DNA of 6,171 nt, from the NCBI GenBank assembly GCA_903893335.1, contig CAITLX010000928.1, positions 1 to 6,171 on the forward strand, read 5' to 3'. Under the pieces are notes generated by a model. The model was not told where the DNA came from. It did no database searches and worked only from the letters and a program-made list of their open reading frames with translations. Of the stretch, positions 5,874 to 6,171 are shown piece by piece (within the stretch, counting starts at the first letter, position 1; each line of letters begins with the position of its first letter). A program made the position numbers and the translations under genes. This DNA comes from an uncultured delta proteobacterium. Its GTDB lineage: Bacteria; Myxococcota_A; Polyangia; Polyangiales; Polyangiaceae.

Positions 5874-6170
5874 TCAAGTCCCGCAGAACGTCGCGGTGAC
5901 GCGCTCCTCGGGCAGCGGCGCGTCCGCGTAGCGCTCGCGCCCCGGTTGCTCGTCGAACGGGCGCTCGAGCACGTCGACGAGCGCCTCGAACGGCCCGAGG
6001 TCGCCCTCGGTCGCCGCCGCGATCGCCTGCTCGATGCGGTGGTTGCGGGGGATGTAGACGGGGTTCGCGCGCGCCATGCGCGCGGCGCTCGCCTCCGCGC
6101 CGCCTGGCTCGAGGGCGATGCGCGCGCGCCAGCGCGAGGCCCACGCGTCGTAGCCGGCGTCGAGCGCGCC
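5874..6170 (-). CDS. selO: Protein adenylyltransferase SelO (YdiU family), C-terminal 98 residues
   Basis: SelO is a pseudokinase-fold enzyme that transfers AMP from ATP to Ser, Thr or Tyr of target proteins and is linked to redox stress responses. The window holds only the end of the gene, whose 5' part lies beyond the right edge. Within the 98 visible residues the family's C-terminal signature is clear: NPVYIPRNHR at 36-45, then a helix with E-x2-I at 46-50, GDLGPFEAL, RPFDEQPG and the terminal TFCGT. The Cys is third from the end, the position that is selenocysteine in animal SelO and a disulfide-forming Cys in the E. coli protein. The catalytic residues are outside the window, so activity cannot be judged here. 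The stop is TGA at 5876-5874. Confidence 0.94.
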   Translation of the reverse strand, partial: GALDAGYDAWASRWRARIALEPGGAEASAARMARANPVYIPRNHRIEQAIAAATEGDLGPFEALVDVLERPFDEQPGRERYADAPLPEERVTATFCGT

Positions 6171-6171
6171 G

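Noticed and set aside
5874..6077. A separate small protein of 67 residues starting at the ATG at 6077.
   Set aside because: The same frame continues upstream to the window edge with SelO-like sequence, so this Met is internal to SelO.
1..6171. CRISPR array, insertion sequence or other mobile element.
   Set aside because: The repeats present are coding, in frame and diverged. I saw no spacer-like regular array, terminal inverted repeats or transposase.

Overview
The window is very GC-rich, and codon third positions in its genes are almost always G or C. It carries a cysteine-rich secreted protein whose reading frame ends in the first part of what looks like a MYXO-CTERM sorting signal, a signal typical of myxobacteria. 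Together these point to a chromosomal segment of a member of the Myxococcota, probably a large-genome Polyangiales-type organism. The genus cannot be fixed from this sequence.

All three genes I can support lie on the minus strand, so they read from right to left. From the right edge: (1) 5874-6170 is the C-terminal 98 residues of SelO (YdiU), a protein adenylyltransferase, followed at once by a perfect 10-bp hairpin. (2) 5076-5783 is a complete 235-residue DEDDh-type 3'-5' exonuclease with a four-cysteine zinc ribbon at its N-terminus. (3) A gap of 416 bases (4660-5075) holds a perfect 7-bp hairpin, a weak ECF-like promoter candidate, a tandem 15-bp repeat and a clear ribosome binding site. 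(4) 1-4659 is one uninterrupted frame of at least 1553 codons that runs off the left edge. It encodes a very large surface or secreted protein.

The large protein has this order: lipoprotein-type signal peptide; two seven-unit RCC1-type beta-propellers, the second an offset copy of the first by 383 residues; a region of about 650 residues with about 98 cysteines, which begins with a segment matching the cysteine spacing of eukaryotic ADAM/disintegrin domains and continues as several tandem repeat families; an Asp/Ala-rich linker; and a truncated MYXO-CTERM signal. The layout suggests a cell-surface protein displaying propellers and a disulfide-rich stalk. I see no evidence that the three genes share a pathway. 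SelO and the exonuclease could be co-transcribed across a 90-base gap, but a hairpin stands between them. Long open frames on the plus strand opposite the large gene are shadows of its codon bias.
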